Source: Opeltia flavorubescens
Lineage: Eukaryota; Ascomycota; Lecanoromycetes; Teloschistales; Teloschistaceae
Direction: 5' to 3'
DNA length: 64,000 nt
Assembly: GCA_000442125.1 (NCBI GenBank)
Contig: KE546977.1
Span: 930,001-994,000 of the forward strand
A model generated the notes under the pieces. The model made no database searches. It was given only the letters and a program-made list of their open reading frames with translations, and was not told the DNA's origin. The position numbers were made by a program, and so were the translations under genes. Shown here piece by piece: positions 44,413 through 55,680 of this stretch (position 1 is its first letter; every line of letters begins with the position of its first letter).

Positions 44413-45741
44413 TCAAGTTTTTTGATCTGTCGCAGCATGGGTGGCTTCAACATATCGCTCTAACGATGCCAGTGCTTGACCACTTTCAATGGCCCATCTA
44501 GCACGTCGTACACCTTCCTTCCATCTGAGCCCACCTGGACCCATTTCGCGAATTACCTGTCCGTCATCTCCATGACCCATGTCACTGGTATCCGAATCGC
44601 ATACGCCAGCAATGACGAACAAAGCTGCTGTATTCAAAAGCACAAAATCCAGTACTGGATCGCCTTTTGTGAGCTCATTTTGCAGAAGCTTCGTAAGAGT
44701 TGCTGCATTCTCTGCTGGCATCCTTCCAGGAGATACTTCCGAGAGCGGATGCCGATCTAAACCAAAGTCCGACGGCTCGAGGGTGAAATTTTCGATATCA
44801 ACCAAGGTGCGAGGTGCACCTTCCTCATCGCTCGTAGTAAACTCTTCATCCTCTTCATCTCGAGGTCCTCGAAACGCGGGATTCAAACGCTCCACTAATC
44901 TCCAGCAATGGGTTCTACCTGCACAGCTGATTTCGTCGAGCTGCTCTTCGCCACAGACTACTATTCCTTTCCTTGCACCATTCAGTCTTAGAGCTTCCGC
45001 AAATATTAGACCCAGTCCTTCTTGAGGAACGCCAACTATTCGAGCTTCGATGTTTCCTTCGACAGGGTTTGCAAGCGGTCCCAGCAGGTTGAAGATCGTT
45101 CTGAATCCCAATTCTTTCCGTACGGGTGCGACATGTCTCATTCCAGGATGAAATATCGGGGCAAAGAGAAAAGCGTAATTGCTTTTTTCGTATACTGTCG
45201 GTAAGATTTCCGCGGTCACGGCTTCAATGACTGGCGCTTTTGGTTTGATGGCTTGCAAGAGATCTGCAGATCCCGAAGTTGATGATGATGCTCGGTTTCC
45301 ATGCTTACTGAGGAGAAGTAAAGATGAGGCCACGATAGATGCTGTTGTGGAGACATTGAACGTTGACCAGCCATCGCCCCCTGTACCAACAAGATCACAG
45401 AAGCCTCCCCGGTAACTCCCTTCCTTCCTGCCCTGGAGACGAACAGCTTCTCGTAGGGCCTTCCTGTCAACTTGAGCTGCTGCCTCTCTCATTGCCTGAC
45501 CACATCTTGCAAGGACCAAAGGTTCTCTATCATGTTCTGTGGCTCGGAGAATTGTGAGCAAGCTTGAGCATTGGATTGGAGAAAGCTGGTTCTGGAATAC
45601 TAGACTAAGTGCGGCAGCAATTTCGTCTGCAGTAGGAAATGTCTGAGAGCCAGCACTTTTTGATCCCATCAACTCATTCAGCAGAGGGGCTATTGATACA
45701 GTTTGGCTGTGGTTCTGAGCATTGTGTGAGGCCATATTCAT
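44413..45741 (-). CDS. TRP4: Anthranilate phosphoribosyltransferase (tryptophan synthesis)
   Basis: The enzyme transfers phosphoribose from PRPP to anthranilate, the second step of the branch to tryptophan. It is intronless, 442 residues from the first ATG at 45741; a second Met two codons later is also possible. Motifs: CDLVGTGGDGWSTFNVST (PRPP/Mg site), LLLSKHGNRASSSTSGSADL, NYAFLFAPIFHPGMRHVAPV, RTIFNLLGPLANPVEG, and VVCGEEQLDEIS. Compared with bacterial TrpD it has an acidic insertion (RDEEDEEFTTSDEEGAPR) and a longer tail, as fungal enzymes do. The frame is open a little farther upstream but only with a GTG. Confidence 0.95.
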   Translation of the reverse strand: MNMASHNAQNHSQTVSIAPLLNELMGSKSAGSQTFPTADEIAAALSLVFQNQLSPIQCSSLLTILRATEHDREPLVLARCGQAMREAAAQVDRKALREAVRLQGRKEGSYRGGFCDLVGTGGDGWSTFNVSTTASIVASSLLLLSKHGNRASSSTSGSADLLQAIKPKAPVIEAVTAEILPTVYEKSNYAFLFAPIFHPGMRHVAPVRKELGFRTIFNLLGPLANPVEGNIEARIVGVPQEGLGLIFAEALRLNGARKGIVVCGEEQLDEISCAGRTHCWRLVERLNPAFRGPRDEEDEEFTTSDEEGAPRTLVDIENFTLEPSDFGLDRHPLSEVSPGRMPAENAATLTKLLQNELTKGDPVLDFVLLNTAALFVIAGVCDSDTSDMGHGDDGQVIREMGPGGLRWKEGVRRARWAIESGQALASLERYVEATHAATDQKT

Positions 45742-46165
45742 GGTCGAAATTTCAAATTTTACACGCACAAAAATATCTTGACAATATCACACCTGGCTTC
45801 CCGATGGAGATATGACAGTAAAATAATAAAGACAATACATTAATTGAAATGACATTTGCAAATTGCTCAACTCTATGAATCTTATTGATATTTTTCGCTC
45901 GCTCTAAATAATCAAGTCAAATGACTCAATAAACAATGTCGATCGGATTTTTGATAAGCGAGATATCATACCTATAAGCAAATGCAATGACTAAACTGCA
46001 GGAATCCACAATGATGTTCTATGCGGTGGCATACTCCAATCGATAGATCAGAGGAATGATATGACGACTCACAGCCTAACCATCTTAAAATTTTCGAATA
46101 TGAGATCCAGTTTCTACACCCTTTGCACCAAGAGCTCATCTTGGTGATTCCATTCAGCGGACACT
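45742..46165. promoter_or_regulatory. Divergent promoter TRP4 / uL10m gene
   Basis: An AT-rich stretch of about 420 bp between divergent start codons. No individual motif is claimed. Confidence 0.55.
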
Positions 46166-47236
46166 ATGCGAGATGCCACCCCTATCTGCACTCGATGTCT
46201 CCGAGCGCTGGCGAAGAGAAGCCTCTCTCAATGGAAACCTCTCCTCCACCCCAGATACGCAACCACCGCCGCTGCAATCACGCCCGCTCCTCCCATAGAC
46301 CAAACCATCATCTCACCTCCACCAATTGCCCGTTACCCACCGACCCAGCCGCCCTCACACCGGCCTCCTGAGTTTCGGAAATCCCAGCTTCACCGCCAAT
46401 ACACCTCCCTTCTCCGCTCCACACCTTTAATGCTCTTCTTCCATCACAACAACCTAAAAGCCAACGAATGGATGGCTGTCCGCCGCGAGCTCGCGCAAGC
46501 ACTCCGATCCTACGAAGACCAAACCAACAAAAACAATCCAGACCAAAACGACGGCAATAACCAACCTTCTCTCTCCCAATCAATAAAAATCCAAATCATC
46601 CAATCCCACATCTTCTCCGCCGCCCTGCGCGTTGTCGAATACTGGGACCCCAACCCAAAATCCTCAAAACCACCTCCCTCCTCCTCCCTCAGCGATCCAT
46701 CCGCCCAATCCAGCGCCACAGGCATCCCAAACACAACCCCGACACCAAAATCCCCAGCTCTAACACACGCCCTATCCCGAAAAGCCCACAGCGCCGTGCT
46801 ATTCAAGAAACATTCTCACCCGCTAAGTCCACTGCTCTCCGGTCCCGTCGCAATCCTCGTCTTCCCAACCGTCTCACCCGGGTATTTGAAGACCGCACTT
46901 TCGATCCTCGCGCCCCAGGCTCCGAATTTCCCTGCGCCGACGAGGCGTGCGAATCCGGGGTATCATGATCCGATTACGCAGGCTGGGTTGCATAAATTGG
47001 TATTGTTGGGCGCGAGCGTGGAGGGGAAGGTGTTTGATGTAGATGGGGTTAAGGGGGTGGCGGGGATTGAGGGAGGGCTGGAAGGGTTGAGAGGAACGTT
47101 GGTTGGGATGTTGCAGGGAGTTGGGGCTGGGGTGACCGGGGCGTTGGAGGGAGCGGGGAGGAGTTTGTATCTTACTGTTGAAGGGAGGAGGGTTATGTTA
47201 GAGGAGGAGGCGAAGGAAAAAGGGGATGAGACTTGA
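46166..47236 (+). CDS. Mitochondrial ribosomal protein uL10m (Mrpl11-like)
   Basis: The protein is a large-subunit mitochondrial ribosomal stalk-base protein of the L10 family. It is intronless, 356 residues. A basic, Ser/Pro/Thr-rich N-terminus (about 60 residues) should be a mitochondrial targeting sequence. FRKSQLHRQYTSLLRSTPLM and FFHHNNLKANEWMAVRRELA match the L10 core; GPVAILVFPTVSPGYLKTAL and LHKLVLLGASVEGKVFDVDG continue it. The middle holds an Asn/Gln/Pro/Ser-rich insertion (KNNPDQNDGNNQ), absent in bacteria. The coding strand flips from C/A-rich to strongly G-rich near 46.93 kb. Confidence 0.85.
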   Translation: MRDATPICTRCLRALAKRSLSQWKPLLHPRYATTAAAITPAPPIDQTIISPPPIARYPPTQPPSHRPPEFRKSQLHRQYTSLLRSTPLMLFFHHNNLKANEWMAVRRELAQALRSYEDQTNKNNPDQNDGNNQPSLSQSIKIQIIQSHIFSAALRVVEYWDPNPKSSKPPPSSSLSDPSAQSSATGIPNTTPTPKSPALTHALSRKAHSAVLFKKHSHPLSPLLSGPVAILVFPTVSPGYLKTALSILAPQAPNFPAPTRRANPGYHDPITQAGLHKLVLLGASVEGKVFDVDGVKGVAGIEGGLEGLRGTLVGMLQGVGAGVTGALEGAGRSLYLTVEGRRVMLEEEAKEKGDET

Positions 47237-47623
47237 GGGTGTATATTTATTGTGAGTGGTGCATCCATCATTTTGACAAGTCATAAGGATTCAGACTGTA
47301 TATATACACACCGACGATTGAGCATTATATCAGTAATCTAGTGTGAAATAGTCTCGGGACTTCTCTATCTGTTCCGTCTTTCTAAGCAAGTATGCTAGAT
47401 CTCGTGCAGTAATCGATCACAACTTTGTGTATGATACAGGACCCTTCTCAATGACCTTTTCCCTTAAAACTCCCAAATACCTTGTAGAATGCAGCCGAGC
47501 ATAAAATCAAGCTCAAAATAATCACATGGGTATCTTGTCAAAGCAAAAACAGCAAGAAAGCATACACAGCCAGCCCATCTCGGGCAGTATAAAGCATGCC
47601 ATGCCCGACACCGTCAATTCTAA
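47237..47623. other. Convergent 3' region
   Basis: It is the shared downstream region of the uL10m gene and the Hst3/4-type gene. No gene seen. Confidence 0.6.
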
Positions 47624-49559
47624 TCAATGCAGCAACTCAGCCATTCCAGTTGGGAGCCTTGCCGTTGGTGTAATGGTGACACAGTCTCTATGGGGAGAAT
47701 TAATGGCCGTAAATGACGGCATATCCACATTCTGGTCGATGACTGCTGCCAGCACAACTTTCGTTGGTCCACGTAATTCGAGATCTTCAGGACGGATTTT
47801 TCTTGTCGTAAGTAGGTTTGGATGACTTGGCTTCTTCGATGGCATTAAAATTGCGCTGTTCTTCCTTGATGCTTGAGATGGCACAGATTTAGGAAGCTCA
47901 TTCTCGCTAATAGCTGATCGAGAAGAATCCTTCTTCACATCCTCCAATGGTCCGTTCCGAGGTTTAGTAAGCTTGTAAGCGAGATTGATTTTCGCATTAT
48001 TAGAAGGTTCTGAAGTCTTTGCTTTCGATTTCCTGGCCTTCGGGTATTTCTCATCCCCCTTAGAGCGAGCTTTAGTAGTTTTCGAAGTTGTTGAGTGAGC
48101 AATGCCTGAATGTTGTAGCGTTTTTTCAGGTATCTCGACATGACGCAAGCTGCTGAAAGTGAGCTTCATCTGTTGTTGTTGGGGCTTAGGACCGGGGCTG
48201 GCAGCCGGAGTAGGCATCGAGTTTGCTACACCGTTTTGTGAGGACTCTATCAGAACTTGGATGCCCTTTTCTTGCATCGCTTTTTCTGCTTCTGACTCCG
48301 TACAGCATTTAACATCAATCCCGTCGTCGTTCCATCGTCTCATCTTGACAAAATTCGCGACATCATCAGACGATCCTTTCACGACCAGATCCCAGCATTC
48401 CTCAAATTCCTTTCCGACTGGCGGGGAGTCATGATTCACCCAGACAGCAAGCCCGTCTCGTCTTGCCCTCACCACGCCACACATTTCTCTCACTATCCTC
48501 CTCACTCCAGGAATCTTCATACTAGTACCGACAACGATAACAGCATCAGGTCTACCTCGCAGATCAGAACTAACAACTGTCCCGATAGCTTCATCATCCG
48601 GGTTGTGCTCGTTGTAGAGAACAATCCTGGGCCGAAGTCGTCCGATGCCGTGACTTCGCTTGCCGGCGTGATCGGTTCGCACCTTATCTGCTTCGGTACA
48701 TTGCCGGCATGGAGGTGGAAGGGGACCGTCAAACAAAGCAGGTTCAAAATCAGACAAATGATTGCATTTTGAACAAACCATTTTCTCCAACCCTCCGTGG
48801 AGTTGGATTGTACGTGGCCACGGACCCTTGTTAGCCAAAGGAATACTAGTTGCTAGAGGGGTTAGCGATGTATCGATTCCGTCAACATTCTGAGTGTAGA
48901 GCCGCATAAGTCGACCCTGCTCTGCCAGTGTTGCAAGCAGATGATGGAATGCGGTGGGTTTTGCATCGCTTGCTAATTTGGAAAGACCTCGAACCATGCT
49001 GTGAAAAGATGTTGTTGACGAGTCGGTCTGGTAGACGGAGGCATCGAACAGATGCTTTCCAGACGCTTTCAGGTTATGTTCATTCTTTAAGGTAGCAAAA
49101 AGGCCTGATGCGGAGCGAAAATCGGGTACTGAAATCACATGAGAAAAAGTCGAGAATTGAGGAGAAACGTGTGTGCTTACTTCCAGCTGAAACAGAGATA
49201 CCGGCACCCGCAATGACGACGATTTTCTTCCTTTTCCGCAATACCTTGAGCAGCGTATCAAATTGAGATTGCTGATCTAATGAAGAATGGTCGTCATGTG
49301 CTTGAAGATCGAGATATTCCGTCTTCCGGGGCTTTGGCTCAGCTCTGATCCTTTTCCTTGCCGATGTATTGTCATCTGGGTCCCTTGAGCGCTTACGGCA
49401 GCTCTGCTGGCTTCCTACATCTCCTGAACTTTGATCCTGGGATGATGGCGGAGATGGATAATCGAATGGTGTTGGGGGTGACAGAGAACGGACAGAGCTG
49501 AGATCTGAGGATAGCTCGCTCAGACTGGGAGTCGGGCTGTTCATCGTCGCAAAACTCAT
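47624..49559 (-). CDS. HST4: Hst3/Hst4-type sirtuin with long C-terminal tail
   Basis: Yeast Hst3/Hst4 and fission-yeast Hst4 deacetylate H3 Lys56 and protect genome stability. Exons 49559-49181 and 49128-47624 give 627 residues. After a Ser/Pro-rich N-terminus with a basic patch (CRKRSRDPDDNTSARKRIR) the sirtuin core shows KKIVVIAGAGISVSAG, then IPDFRSASGLFATL across the intron, LYTQNVDGID, LHGGLEKMVCSKCNHL and a CRQC pair for zinc, then RPRIVLYNEHNPDDEAIG and VGTSMKIPGVRRIVREMC. The VGTSMKIPG and LYNEHNP blocks point to the Hst3/4 class rather than Sir2/Hst1. The C-terminal 230 residues are basic, Lys/Ser-rich and disordered, typical of fungal members. A short frame just upstream ends in an ATGA overlap with this start. 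Confidence 0.9.
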
Positions 49560-50224
49560 GGGCTATTAGGAGATGGCGAATGGTGGTCAGTAGATGGGTC
49601 GGCCAACTTTAAGGAAACATGTTCAAGTTTGCTGAGATTTTCCGGTTCTGCATGGTGTTTTTGGAGAGTGGAAGTGGATATGCGGATGAGAGTTCGAGTG
49701 AATGATTGAGGGGGTTCTGGGAGGTGTGGTTTGAGATGCTCACAAGCGCTAACAATAGGATTTAGCGGCAATTGTGTTTACCGATCTCGCCGATTGTTTA
49801 CGGAATACGGAATCCAGAGCCATGCCACAAATGCACTTTCCTTTACATGAATTAGCGTCCTCTGTAGCCCTATCCCTCTTCTTCCTCTCCACATACCATA
49901 TTTTGCGAACTGCCATACTATCTGCTGAGTTCTGTTGCTGCAAAAGATTTCATTATAGCCATCTTGAATCAATCTGTTTGTGTTGCTGAGCCTATTTACC
50001 GCAGTTGAATTTGATATTATTCCCAATCTTTCTCATTACAGTCATTCCAAGTCTCTGCTTCACGTGCCGTTCATTAGTCTCTACTTTTCTTCTCTGGATC
50101 CATTGATGACTGACAATTGGTTATTTTGTTCATTGAATGTGCCCTGTAGCCTCTTCAAAAGCATTCCATGACTCAGAAATACTTCTTTGACGATACTCTT
50201 ACCTTTCGTCATCCATGAACAACA
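49560..50224. promoter_or_regulatory. Divergent promoter Hst4-type gene / MED16
   Basis: About 665 bp between divergent starts. On the minus strand a frame without ATG (49556-49771) runs to the Hst4-type start and ends in an ATGA overlap; it may be a leader. I recognise no protein here. Confidence 0.5.
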
Positions 50225-53200
50225 ATGCCGCTGATAATGGATGATGGCCTTGATGACCTTTTCGGCGACGAGAATCTTGGCCCAGTGTCTGCGGTACCTG
50301 ATCTACCCTCGGTCCCAAGAGGATTGATCCAGTTCACAGATGATTCACGAGTCAGTGGCTGCTCCCAGTACGTCCGGTCTCCCAACCCACGTTCGTGAAG
50401 ACCATCCTGAGTGTCAATCAGGAGAGTCGCCTGGTCGAATCAGGGTTGTATAGCCAACATATCTGCCGATGGGTACACTGTAACGCTTCGGAGTTTATAT
50501 TGCGATCCTACCACCGGACTATGGGGCCTCAGCAAAGGTGATGAGGCCAAGGTCGTCGCTCTGGTTCACGATGGTCATCCGCTGAAACACGTATCTTGGA
50601 GCCATCCAGGGTCAGAACTCGTGGTAGCAGACAAGCTCGGAAACGTCTCTATATATTCCCTGCTTATTGCCATCAATCGCTGCTCGATATCTCGTCGCTG
50701 TGTACTTGGTGCAGAGGATAATCTTAGTACCCTTGTTGGTCTTATGTGGCTTAATCAGGAGCGTCCTGTGAGCCTTTCACCCATGATTCCCCTCCTGCAA
50801 CTGATTCATGCCCAAGTTATCTTTATATCGTCCGGCTGTCAAGGCCCCAAACGGCCAATGGGTCTTCGGCGGATCCCGCTTCAAGCAATCAGGGCCTCAT
50901 AACCCACACTTGATCGGAGAACAACAGAGCCGAAATAAGGCAGCCCTCGTGACCGTGACAAGATCTGGAGCAATCCGTTTGTTCTACCAAGGTCCGGACG
51001 GAGCCCGTTGGCTTGATTTCAAGGGCGAACTGCAATGCATCTCGACAACTGCAGAATTGTTGACGCATGCCGCCATATGTGCGGACAAAGGTTTGGAAAT
51101 TCCATGATCATTTATTTTCAACTCTGATAAGGATTCTCAGACTCTTCTTTGCTCATTGCTACTCATAACGTCTCGAGGCGTATCCGAGTACACAGAGTGG
51201 AGATCGATTGGACCAGACAAGCCTTTATCATCAACCACATGAGCACGATCGCCGAGTGTTCGCTAACGAATAACGAGACCGATGAAATCAGCATGACTTC
51301 TACCTTGCCGTATCCTGAGGATCAGCTGTATCATTTAGAATTGCTGCCTCCTGGGCCGGACAGCCGAAACAAAGAGACATCTGCCCCTTTACTGCTTGCG
51401 TTCTTTCGCATTTCGTCCGATCAAGCCGATCATCTTCCCGTTGGTAATAGTATGTCAACATCCATCGTACGATGGGAATTAGACAGCTGCAAACCTAGCT
51501 TGCACTCTAGCTTTTCACAACTGGCTTCAAAAAAGTCTGCTGCGATCGACTTACAGGTATGTTGGCACGTAGCATCTCAAATATGGTCAATCTGACGTAG
51601 TCCAGTCAGAAGTGACTCTCACTAAAATGCCTAGTGTCATTGTACACAGAGCCATAGTTGCTGTTCAACAGCTGAATCTAGGCACAACACTGGTATTTTG
51701 CACAAGCGATGGCGGTGTTGAGTTTCGAAATAGAACGACTCTAGATTCGCTACCTCGCGACGATACTCTGGCCCAGGCGTCTAGTATAGCCCAAGTTGGT
51801 TTGGGCTTTCTCGATAGCAGTCCATGTGAGTTTGATTCCGTCAAGTGAACTGGCTAAGGAACTGACAACACGTCGAGGCCAGCATGTAGCTTTGTCGCCT
51901 AATGCCTGTGCCATCGTTACATTCGACGACAGTGATGCCGCAACATTGCGATTGATGCAAATGCCTCAAGTCTATCCGCATGGTTCGCTTGATCGTGGTT
52001 TGTACCCTAGAGCTTCTTTCAAGCACGCACTTACCCGGAACATCCAGATGTTGTTGAAGCAGTGGCAGAGGCTTTCGTTATCCAATTTGCCATCTCATGC
52101 TCCGGCTATGGCAATTACCACGATGATATCTCTGCGGCCATGCAACTCTTCCAAGATCATCATCTTAAGGGCGTTGATCCTTTGCAGACATCGGATTTCA
52201 TCAATCCGTTTCTGCGCGACGTCCACAGCATTTCGCAGTTGAATATTGACTTCTCTGGCGATATCAAAACCGAAATCTATCTCAAGAACAGTACACATCA
52301 GAAAACTTTAAGCATGCAGCATTCTCTGGGGTACTGGGGTGATGCATGCCATCGATCGTTGTCATCCAAAATTGCAGTCGCTATACTACAACTGCGATGG
52401 GCCGCGCTAGCATGCGCCATGGGGTTAAAGCCAGCTCCTCCGGGTGCAACTCTTTCTGGAGAGGCTGAGGTTAAAAGAACCGGTAAATCAATTATCAGGT
52501 ACCCATGTTTGCTGTGTACTGAACTCGGCCAGAAAGCGTCCGCTCATTTTTTGGTATTATATCATGGACGCTATCATTCATGAACTTTATCATTGACGAA
52601 CTCTTCACACTTGCGGCTGCAATTGATGAGAACTCTGATGTGCCAAATATGTCTTCGGATGAGGATGCGGTGACAGCCAAGAGTGAGTAGGCAGTTTGGT
52701 AGTGATAGGAATACAGCTGACATCCACAGTCCTTGAGTTGAATACTCCGGCTCTAGCTCTAGTGTTTATTTCTCAGTCTCGACTGCTTTTCAAGTACATC
52801 TTCCGTTTCTTTCGAGGGCTTGCTCTTGAAATCACACAGCAGCGATCTCAAGACCCGACGTGGCGCGAACTTGGCAATATGTTCTCGAAATCTCCTGTTC
52901 CACTCTATCAATTTGAGATGGTTCTTGCGGACGTGGACAAAAGCATCCGGAGTATATATGATTCTGGGGATGTTTCTGAAGCTGATCGTAAAGAGATCGA
53001 AAAGAGCATGCTGATCACCGGCTTCGTTGGCCCCAGGTTATGGCCTGCAGTCGAGAGTATTCTGACGAACACGATCAAGAACCTCCGGGAGGAGATCAAT
53101 GTCGCGGAATTGTACTTCCACGACATTAGCTGGCTTGGCCTTAGTGACGACAAAGCCAGCAGTCAATGGAAGAAGAAAAACCAGCTGGATATCATCAGAA

Positions 53201-53379
53201 AGGTGGTGATACCTGGAGGAGCCAGAGTTAGGCAGTGTACACGATGCTGCTCGGTCATGGAGGATATTGCGCCGCCGAGAGGTACGGCTAGTTGGTTGGC
53301 CAATATGTGGAGGAGTTGTGTCTGTGGAAACTGGTGGATGAATATGGAGAGCGATAGGATGGGAAATTCAGGGAGGTGA
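50225..53379 (+). CDS. MED16: Mediator tail subunit Med16 (Sin4-like), nine exons
   Basis: Med16 is a Mediator tail subunit that links activators to RNA polymerase II. The exons are 50225-50367, 50422-50767, 50817-51090, 51141-51556, 51606-51825, 51878-51997, 52048-52482, 52533-52682 and 52730-53379, about 917 residues. The start MPLIMDDGLDDLFGDENLGP is typical of fungal Med16. Then come WD40-like blocks, as in AWSNQGCIANISADGYTVTL, VKAPNGQWVFGGSRFKQ and ALVTVTRSGAIRLFYQGPDG. A helical part includes AISCSGYGNYHDDISAAMQL and ISWTLSFMNFIIDELFTLA. The C-terminus has a zinc-finger-like RVRQCTRCCSVMED ... SCVCGNWW. The acceptor of exon 6 (GAG) and that of exon 3 (AAG) are unusual; both were set by frame. 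Confidence 0.92.
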
Positions 53380-53794
53380 AATATCACCAGTTGAGGATCA
53401 TTCACGTTGGATTTAGAACGATTTGTTTATTTGAAATGAGATCATTATATTTGTGTCGTCGCTCGGCTTATTACGTCTTGGATGCTCAGTCTGTCATCAA
53501 TTGATCTTAGATGTCATTCCGTCAAAATGGGACTCCTTAGAATATACCCTGCGATTCTTTACGCAGGGCAGGATTCTGCATCTCAATATCAAGTGATCAA
53601 TGTACCGATCTCTTCGCTTATTAAAACAATAAAATTGCGTGTTGATTGGGTCGTGGATGAATTAATTGTGACTGATACATATTCTTGAACGTTCACACGT
53701 CGCGGATATACCTTACACCTCATACCTGGTAGCGTAATAACCCGATAGACAGCATAAAAGGTTCAATATCACCATACGATTTGATTACAATCCC
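53380..53794. other. Convergent 3' region of MED16 and VMA13
   Basis: The two convergent genes end on both sides. No coding or RNA signal is recognised. Confidence 0.6.
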
Positions 53795-55355
53795 CTACTC
53801 CTCAAAACTATACCTCAACCATTCCCCCACCGCCCTTAGGCTCTCCCACCTCACCCCCTCATTTTCATCCGCCATCAATTCCATCACCCTCACCTTAACC
53901 CCCAACTTCTCCAGCTGCACCCTCTTCTCTGGTACTTCCTTGACCAGCCACGCAACATCATTACACGCTATCGCCAAAACCTGCTTATCATCCTCCCACT
54001 TCTTGCCCAGGATCTCGCCAATCTTTTTCGGCAGCTCGCTGGAATTCTCATCCAGGATCCTCCGCGCATTTTCCCGCCAGAAGTTCGCGTCGCGGTGCGG
54101 GGGGCTCCAGCGTAGGCGGCCGGAGAGGATCTCGGCGGAGTATTCGTCAAAGGTGGTTTGGGACGATGTGTAGTCTGAGAGCATGGTGGTGAGGGTCGAG
54201 AGATCTTCGAGGAGGTCTGGGTCTGTGAGGTGTCGAGCTTTGAGGTTGGAGCAGAGGGCGGGTAGGCGGACGGTGGTTGCGATGGGGAGAAGGGTGTTGC
54301 GGTTTGGATGTGGGGTGAGGAGATTGAGGAGTGTGGAAAGGAGGAGGCGGGTGGTTTTTTCCTTGGGGGAGAGGCGGAGAAGTTGGGTGTAGAGGGCGAG
54401 GATCTCTTGTTCTCTGTTCCGAGTGGTTAGTATCGTGGAATGGGTTTCAGGAGGGGAGTTGTGTGGGAGGGCTGTACTTTTCTAACTCCTTGCCTATGAG
54501 AGGTCCTTCGAAACTGAGTTGCCATATTGCAAGGAGGACATGGTAGAGGAGTTGAAGGCCGACACCGCCGCTGAGGCCAGCTTCAGTAGCACTGCGTATG
54601 CTCGCCCCTCCGCTCCACATTGTGGAGTCGCTATCTCGACCTGCGCCTGCGGCTGCTCGCAAGATATCGATAAGTGGATTCACGGTATCTTGCCGTTGCT
54701 TCCAGAACAATTCTCGAGCTTTCTTTGTTCTGAGTAACGCTGAATACTCCTGTACCGCAATGTCTTGCAGGCCGCTATCTTGGCTCTTCGTCAGGGTCGA
54801 GAGGTAGTTGTAGAGCTTTGGCAGTGCTTCATTTGTTTGAGGGTTCGACTTCGAGTTATCTGTTTCGGCAGTGGAGATTAGATTGGCAAGGAAAGAAGAG
54901 GTCAGTAGCGGGATGGGGTCTTCCGGATTTGTCGAATGGCTGAGGAGAGGTAGGAAGGGCTTGTATGGACTCGAGTGCTCGAAAAGTGCAGACGCAAGAG
55001 AGGGGACATCTATGTGAAAAAGAATCAGCGAATTCATGAGGTATCGGATATGGTGCATACCATTAATCAAATCACTAGCTAGTACAAGCATATACTGGAT
55101 GACATCTGCCCTCTTTGCAGCCGATTCCAGCACACTCTTTCCCTGATCACCTCCTAACAGTAAAGATCGATAAGCATCCTTGTCTGCTTCGACTGTTTGC
55201 CGTCTTTGATCCTTGCGGACCTTGTCGACGGCCTTGATCCTCTTCAGATCATTCTCTGTGATAGTGCCTGCGCGGACAGCGCCTTCCCATGGAATTGGTC
55301 TTGCGCGAATATTGTTCTGCAATGAATTGAGGTACGTCGGCGGATCTAGGGACAT
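53795..55355 (-). CDS. VMA13: V-type ATPase subunit H (Vma13)
   Basis: Vma13 is the regulatory H subunit of the V1 sector; it activates the assembled proton pump of vacuoles and silences free V1. Exons 55355-55061, 55009-54478 and 54413-53795 give 481 residues. The armadillo-type helical repeats fit the family: YLNSLQNNIRARPIPWEGAV at the start, GVGLQLLYHVLLAIWQLSFE in the middle, and at the end LRWSPPHRDANFWRENARRI, ACNDVAWLVKEVPEKR and GVRWESLRAVGEWL, the very conserved C-terminal block. Intron 2 rejoins ELEKEQEIL. The 3' exon shows a strong C-rich to G-rich shift. It starts 325 bp from DIS3, divergently. Confidence 0.95.
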
Positions 55356-55680
55356 GGTGAATTCCAGACTGGCATGGGTGTAAGGGTGTGATGTTGACGT
55401 GGAGGAAGCTTCGTTAACTAGATGCTGCCATCGCTACCTCAGTGGCTGGATTTTAGCTCTAAGCCCTGCAGAAGCTTGGACCAGCCAGCCAGCCAGAACC
55501 ATATTTCCTATTTAGGAAATTTCCGTTCTTACTCTTTTAGGAAATCTGTCTGGTTCAATGTTTGATATGATGGATTCTCTATGGCACTACAGATTGCAAG
55601 AAGGATGATACAATAATATCAGTTCCTCATAAATCCTAGGCTACTTCTGGTCTCTCAAGTGGAAGGTATCTGAAATCAGA
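55356..55680. promoter_or_regulatory. Bidirectional promoter VMA13/DIS3
   Basis: The 325 bp between divergent starts hold both promoters. No single site is claimed; a short repeated TTTAGGAAAT-like element near 55.51-55.55 kb (ATTTAGGAAATT and TTTTAGGAAATC) may be worth testing. Confidence 0.6.

Noticed and set aside
49749-49943. Minus-strand frame upstream of the Hst4-type gene as a separate small gene
   Set aside because: No recognisable protein and no junction that joins it well to the next frame.
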